Source: Clostridium sp. cel8
GTDB lineage: Bacteria; Bacillota; Clostridia; Clostridiales; Clostridiaceae
NCBI RefSeq assembly: GCF_014050525.1
Contig: NZ_JACGAG010000001.1
Span: 1-64,000, forward strand
Direction: 5' to 3'
DNA length: 64,000 nucleotides
Under the pieces are notes generated by a model. The model was not told the DNA's origin, did not search any database, and was given only the letters and a program-made list of their open reading frames with translations. Below, one piece after another: positions 60,170-64,000 of this stretch (position 1 is the first letter of the stretch; the number at the start of each line of letters is the position of its first letter). The translations under genes and the position numbers were made by a program.

Positions 60170-63100
60170 CTACCTTATAACTACAAATGCTATTAATTCA
60201 AAGTCATCTAATCCTTTTATAGATTTTATTAATGCAGTAGTTCCACCAGAAGTGAATAAACTATCTATATCTGATTCTTCATTTGTATTTATTATTGATT
60301 TTATTGCATCTTCCAATAATTTTGAATACTTGTCCATTTTCTTTCCATCTTTTGTTTCTTTGTTAAACTCAGTATAAGCTTCTTTTATAGGTTTATCTTC
60401 CCCTTTACATCCGATTCTTAGAACATCTAATATCTTTTTAACTTTTAAATGATTTACAATTACATTTCCTTCATAATTTATGTATACTAAATAAAATGGA
60501 TATAGAGCATTTTGTTTATTAGCATCAATATCACTATTTATATTCTTTAATACAAATATTACTCCAGGATATATTTCTTTTTCTTCATTTGCCTTTATAA
60601 CTGTATGTAAACCATAGGGCACATTGTCAAGATCTCCATTTTGATTTACATAATTCATTAAATCTATTCTAAAATCATTTAAACCTAAATCTGTAATGGA
60701 AACACCTGTATTCATATCCTCTAAATCTAGTACTTCTTCCTGCAGCTTTTTTAATTGCTCTTTTCTATATTCCAAATCCGTAGATTTATTTGAAAGTAAA
60801 TTATCAGCCCCAGTTCCAGTAGAAGTCATATTGACTATAACCATTCGATTCTCTACTCTTTCTCTAAGATTAATGTACTCATCTAATGTCATATTTGGCC
60901 AAAAATTAACTAATTGTATAGCGTCATTTTTAGAACCAATCCTATCAATTCGTCCAAATCTTTGGGTTATCCTTACAGGATTCCAGTGAATATCATAATT
61001 TATTAAATAATCACAATCTTGAAGGTTTTGTCCCTCTGAAATACAATCTGTAGCTATAAGTACATCTATTTTCCCTTTTACATGAGGCATAGTTAAATAT
61101 TTTTCCTTTGATATTGGAGAAAAGCAAGTGAGAATAGTATTTAGATCATTTTTTATATTTAAAGTAGTTTTATTGGCATCAGAACCTACTATTTTTGCAG
61201 TATGGAGATTGAATTCATCCATTACATATTTAGAAATTTCATTATATAAATAGTCAGCTGTATCGGAAAAAGCTGTAAATATAATTATCTTTTTATTATC
61301 TTTATTTATTGGATTATTAATTTTTTCTTTTATGATATTCTTTAGGGTATATAGTTTTTGATCAAAAACTGGTGTTATCTTTTTCATCTCTTTAAGTAAA
61401 TATTTTATTATATTTCTATCATGTTCTAAGTCTTCTCTCCATGAAATTTTATCCATATCAGAAAGATTGATTTTTATCTTATCCCCTATACTAAATTCAT
61501 CATCTATCCAATCATCTTCATCAAAGTTTATATTATTTATTTCTTGATAAGAAATAATTTCATTAGATGCATAATTATTAAATTTATCAACTTCTTCAAT
61601 AGCAATATTAATCTTATCTATCATTTTTGATAAGGTTATTCTAAAAGCGTCCACAGAGCTTTCTAATCTTTTTAATAGATTAATTCTCATTAAAGTTTGT
61701 AAACTTCGTTCCCTATCAGATTGTTTTAAACTGCCTATTCCACCTTTAACAACAGTATCATATTTGCTTTCATAGAAGCTCATCTTACTTGGCAAAATAT
61801 AGTTAAAAGGTGCATATACACTTAAATTTAACTTTGACAATTCTTTAAATATTTGATTATATCCAATGACATCATTTCTTTCTGTTAAATTGCAAAAATG
61901 AGATATAGGTTTTAATCTTTTAGGAAATTTACCTATCTCCTCAATATTATAATACTTCTGAATATGCTTTCTTGAACGGGCTATAGTTAAGCTATCTAAT
62001 AGTTCAAAAAAATCAAAATCCAACATATTTAATAAAGCATCTGTAGTTCTTTCTGAATTAGGAAATTTGGACCATTTGTTAAAGGAATATTGAGCCCTTT
62101 TAAAAATATCATCAATGCTTCTTTGTGTATTTAATTTTGCATTTATATTAGAAGGATTGCCTTCATAGATTAAAGCAAGCTGATTCTTTAAGTCATTAAA
62201 TTTATTATTCACAGGAGTTGCTGAAAGCATAAGCACATCAGTTTTTACACCTGTTCTTATGACTTTTCTCATAAGTCTTTGATATCTTGTTTCTCTACCT
62301 TTTACTGGATCATTATTTCTAAAATTGTGAGACTCATCTATTACAAGCAAATCATAATTGCCCCAATTTAATCTTTCAAGGTTAATACCATTAGTACATC
62401 CTCTATCCCGAGATAAATCTGTATGATAGAGAACATCATAATTAAATCTGTCTTTATTGAGTATATTATTAGTGTAGTTTTCTCTATACGTTAGCCAGTT
62501 CTCTGAAAGCTTTTTAGGACATAATACTAATACATTTTTATTTCTTAACTCATAGTATTTTATTACCCCTAAGGCAGTAAAAGTTTTGCCTAACCCTACA
62601 CTATCTGCTAATATACAACCATGATATTTTTGAATCTTGTTTATAATTCCAATTACAGCATCTTTTTGAAATTTATATAATCTATTCCATATTTCTGTTT
62701 CCTTAAATCCAGTAGCCTCATTAGGAAGTAGATCTTCTGTTATATCTTCTAAAAATTCTTTAAATATATTAAATAGTATTACAAAGTAGATAAATTCTGG
62801 TGAATTCTCATTATATACTGTAGATATATATTCTATTACTTCAGCTGTTACATCTTTCGTTTTTTCATCATCATTCCAAACTTGGTCAAATAACTGAAAA
62901 TAGGTTTTAGTCATATTGTATTCATCAGATTTAATTGTTATATTAGATATATTATTTCCTCTTTCATAACCTAAATCGACTGTTGTAAAGCCTACTGTTT
63001 GAGTATATGTATATTTTTCGTCATGGTTCTCAACATTAATAAATCCTTGTAAATAGGCATTTGTTTTATTAGATTTAAAAGTTACTTTCTTTTTTATCCA

Positions 63101-63418
63101 ATTACTACATTCTTTAGCAATGGCTTTTTGAGTTAACTCATTTTTTAACTTTATCTCAAATTTTGTTCCATAAATACTTCTTTCCCTATTTAATTTTGGA
63201 ATGTAAAATTCTCTCTTTTCCTTTTCTATTTTATCTTTTATAAAAGTAGGAGAATTAAATATAAATCTAAGCTCCTCTATTTGTTCTAATTCTTTTTTCA
63301 GAGATTCGTAGGCATATATTGAAAAACAAGATGCTGCAATAGATACTTTTGAACCATTTTTTAATGTAGACTTTAAATCATCCCCCAAAAATTTTTGAAC
63401 ATTATTTATAATATCCAT
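60170..63418 (-). CDS. SNF2-family helicase with phospholipase D-like N-terminus (host)
   Basis: A 1,082-residue protein. The N-terminal ~200 residues resemble a PLD-type module that lacks an obvious HKD motif. The helicase core has ILADSVGLGKTFTALGVIKY (Walker A), LVIDESHNFRN (motif II), MLSATPVNN (motif III) and ITQRFGRIDRIGS (motif VI). The start at 63,418 is preceded by AGAGGTG; the open frame runs 27 codons farther without such a site. Together with DUF4391, mod and res it makes a four-gene defence operon. Confidence 0.88.
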   Translation of the reverse strand: MDIINNVQKFLGDDLKSTLKNGSKVSIAASCFSIYAYESLKKELEQIEELRFIFNSPTFIKDKIEKEKREFYIPKLNRERSIYGTKFEIKLKNELTQKAIAKECSNWIKKKVTFKSNKTNAYLQGFINVENHDEKYTYTQTVGFTTVDLGYERGNNISNITIKSDEYNMTKTYFQLFDQVWNDDEKTKDVTAEVIEYISTVYNENSPEFIYFVILFNIFKEFLEDITEDLLPNEATGFKETEIWNRLYKFQKDAVIGIINKIQKYHGCILADSVGLGKTFTALGVIKYYELRNKNVLVLCPKKLSENWLTYRENYTNNILNKDRFNYDVLYHTDLSRDRGCTNGINLERLNWGNYDLLVIDESHNFRNNDPVKGRETRYQRLMRKVIRTGVKTDVLMLSATPVNNKFNDLKNQLALIYEGNPSNINAKLNTQRSIDDIFKRAQYSFNKWSKFPNSERTTDALLNMLDFDFFELLDSLTIARSRKHIQKYYNIEEIGKFPKRLKPISHFCNLTERNDVIGYNQIFKELSKLNLSVYAPFNYILPSKMSFYESKYDTVVKGGIGSLKQSDRERSLQTLMRINLLKRLESSVDAFRITLSKMIDKINIAIEEVDKFNNYASNEIISYQEINNINFDEDDWIDDEFSIGDKIKINLSDMDKISWREDLEHDRNIIKYLLKEMKKITPVFDQKLYTLKNIIKEKINNPINKDNKKIIIFTAFSDTADYLYNEISKYVMDEFNLHTAKIVGSDANKTTLNIKNDLNTILTCFSPISKEKYLTMPHVKGKIDVLIATDCISEGQNLQDCDYLINYDIHWNPVRITQRFGRIDRIGSKNDAIQLVNFWPNMTLDEYINLRERVENRMVIVNMTSTGTGADNLLSNKSTDLEYRKEQLKKLQEEVLDLEDMNTGVSITDLGLNDFRIDLMNYVNQNGDLDNVPYGLHTVIKANEEKEIYPGVIFVLKNINSDIDANKQNALYPFYLVYINYEGNVIVNHLKVKKILDVLRIGCKGEDKPIKEAYTEFNKETKDGKKMDKYSKLLEDAIKSIINTNEESDIDSLFTSGGTTALIKSIKGLDDFELIAFVVIR

Positions 63419-63602
63419 AAAACTTACACCTCTGCTAAGTCTAAAAAATACATTACAAAATATATTTATATTTCTATTTTCAGTTCTAACTTCTAGCACT
63501 TAATATTCTATAATACAATTATACTATCCTATTCCTAATAAACCACAAATAATACATATATTATTAATTCTTTAGTTTTATTTTACACAAAAGACAATAA
63601 TA
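63419..63602. promoter_or_regulatory. Intergenic region, probable promoter of the host operon
   Basis: An AT-rich gap of 184 bp. On the minus strand a TATAAT box (about 63,520-63,525) with a weak, widely spaced -35 region is the only promoter candidate. No hairpin or repeat stands out. Confidence 0.4.
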
Positions 63603-64000
63603 TTAAAATATACGATACTGATGTTTTGTATACTCTATAACAGCAATCAAATCACTGTATTTCATAGAGATAGTTTTTGTATTAACATTAGGATGAACTA
63701 ACACCTTTTTCCCTTCTAAGTCTTTATCAAGAAGGACTGTAACCAATTTAGCAGTGTCATTTATAATACCAAGCGGAGTTACACTACCGGCTTCTAATCC
63801 AAGAATTCTCATCAAATCTGATGTACTTGCAAAGCTTAATTTTGACTCTCCTACAAATGCTGCCAGTTCCTTGAGATTTGCCCTTTTGCTACCCTCCATA
63901 AAAATCAGGTAATATCTTTTCTTATTTTTCACAAATAAATTTTTGCATTCGATACCCTCAATTCGATCAGTGATATTTTCCTGTAACACTTCTTCCATGG
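63603..64000 (-). CDS. Prolyl-tRNA editing protein, YbaK/ProX family (partial, runs off the window)
   Basis: 131 residues visible of a YbaK/EbsC-type trans-editing domain that clears mischarged aminoacyl-tRNA(Pro). Family features are RYYLIFMEGSKRANLKELAA, SFASTSDLMRILGLEAGSVT followed by PLGIINDTAKLVTVLLDKDL, and KVLVHPNVNTKTISMKYSDL. The family is usually ~160 residues and the visible part begins inside the fold, so the true start lies beyond 64,000. It is a host housekeeping gene. Confidence 0.85.
   Translation of the reverse strand, partial: MEEVLQENITDRIEGIECKNLFVKNKKRYYLIFMEGSKRANLKELAAFVGESKLSFASTSDLMRILGLEAGSVTPLGIINDTAKLVTVLLDKDLEGKKVLVHPNVNTKTISMKYSDLIAVIEYTKHQYRIF

Overview
This is a low-GC (AT-rich) Firmicute sequence, most likely an anaerobic clostridium-like or Tissierellia-like host. 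The evidence is AT-rich codon use, strong GGAGG ribosome-binding sites, a prolyl-tRNA editing protein (YbaK/ProX family) at the right edge, and phage gene families typical of gut Firmicutes. No species can be named from this window.

Layout. Bases 1-4,724 and 59,111-64,000 are host chromosome. They hold one minus-strand host operon: SNF2 helicase, DUF4391 protein, type III methyltransferase (mod) and type III restriction subunit (res). The mod gene is cut in two. Its first 127 codons lie at 59,111-59,490 and its last ~510 codons at 3,191-4,724. Between them sits a ~54.4 kb prophage (about 4,725-59,111). The break falls between the Asp and the Pro-Pro-Tyr of the catalytic DPPY motif, and the 7-bp sequence TCTATGT is present at both ends. 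Joining the halves restores a ~637-residue Mod. The deduced phage attachment site has perfect 12-bp inverted arms placed symmetrically around a TC dinucleotide, as expected for a large serine integrase.

Prologue of the prophage (4.7-15 kb, minus strand): a defence operon in the order XRE regulator, DUF1837 protein (HamA/AbpA-like), helicase (HamB/AbpB-like), DNA methyltransferase, type III Res-like helicase, GIY-YIG/DUF4357 protein. Early/replication module (15-26.5 kb, plus strand): sigma-like protein, DUF2800, DUF2815, family A DNA polymerase, antirepressor, DUF4406, primase/helicase, VRR-NUC, a frameshifted SNF2 helicase, DUF1492. A 104-bp palindrome after the primase is a candidate origin. 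Packaging/accessory module (26.5-34.5 kb): HNH, small terminase, a phage MetK next to a ParB-methyltransferase fusion, an amidoligase/gamma-glutamylcyclotransferase cluster, large terminase. An erm rRNA methylase with an Erm(C)-type leader peptide lies between the large terminase and portal genes; its attenuator has a perfect 3 x 21-bp repeat. Head and tail (35.6-51.7 kb): portal, protease, HK97 capsid, connectors, tail tube, tail chaperone with an A AAA AAC frameshift site, a regulator/membrane-protein insert, tape measure, tail tip, GH18-type fibre. Lysis and recombination (51.7-56.5 kb): holin, amidase-SPOR, zinc/HTH protein, SHOCT protein, two serine recombinases. Last, a PrrC/RloC-like AAA ATPase on the minus strand abuts attR.

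How it works together: the lysogen has lost host Mod, and therefore probably the host type III system, but gains a modification/restriction-like operon, a second helicase-based defence, a candidate anticodon-nuclease ATPase and macrolide resistance. Precise excision should restore the host system. Several repeated cis elements are not explained by the genes: a three-copy covarying hairpin (ACTACGGATTTT-N10-GTCCTTTAGAT), a three-copy promoter-like motif with a fixed 21-nt spacer, terminators followed by a shared CATGCCCA block, and AUU/AUA codons where several phage genes should start.
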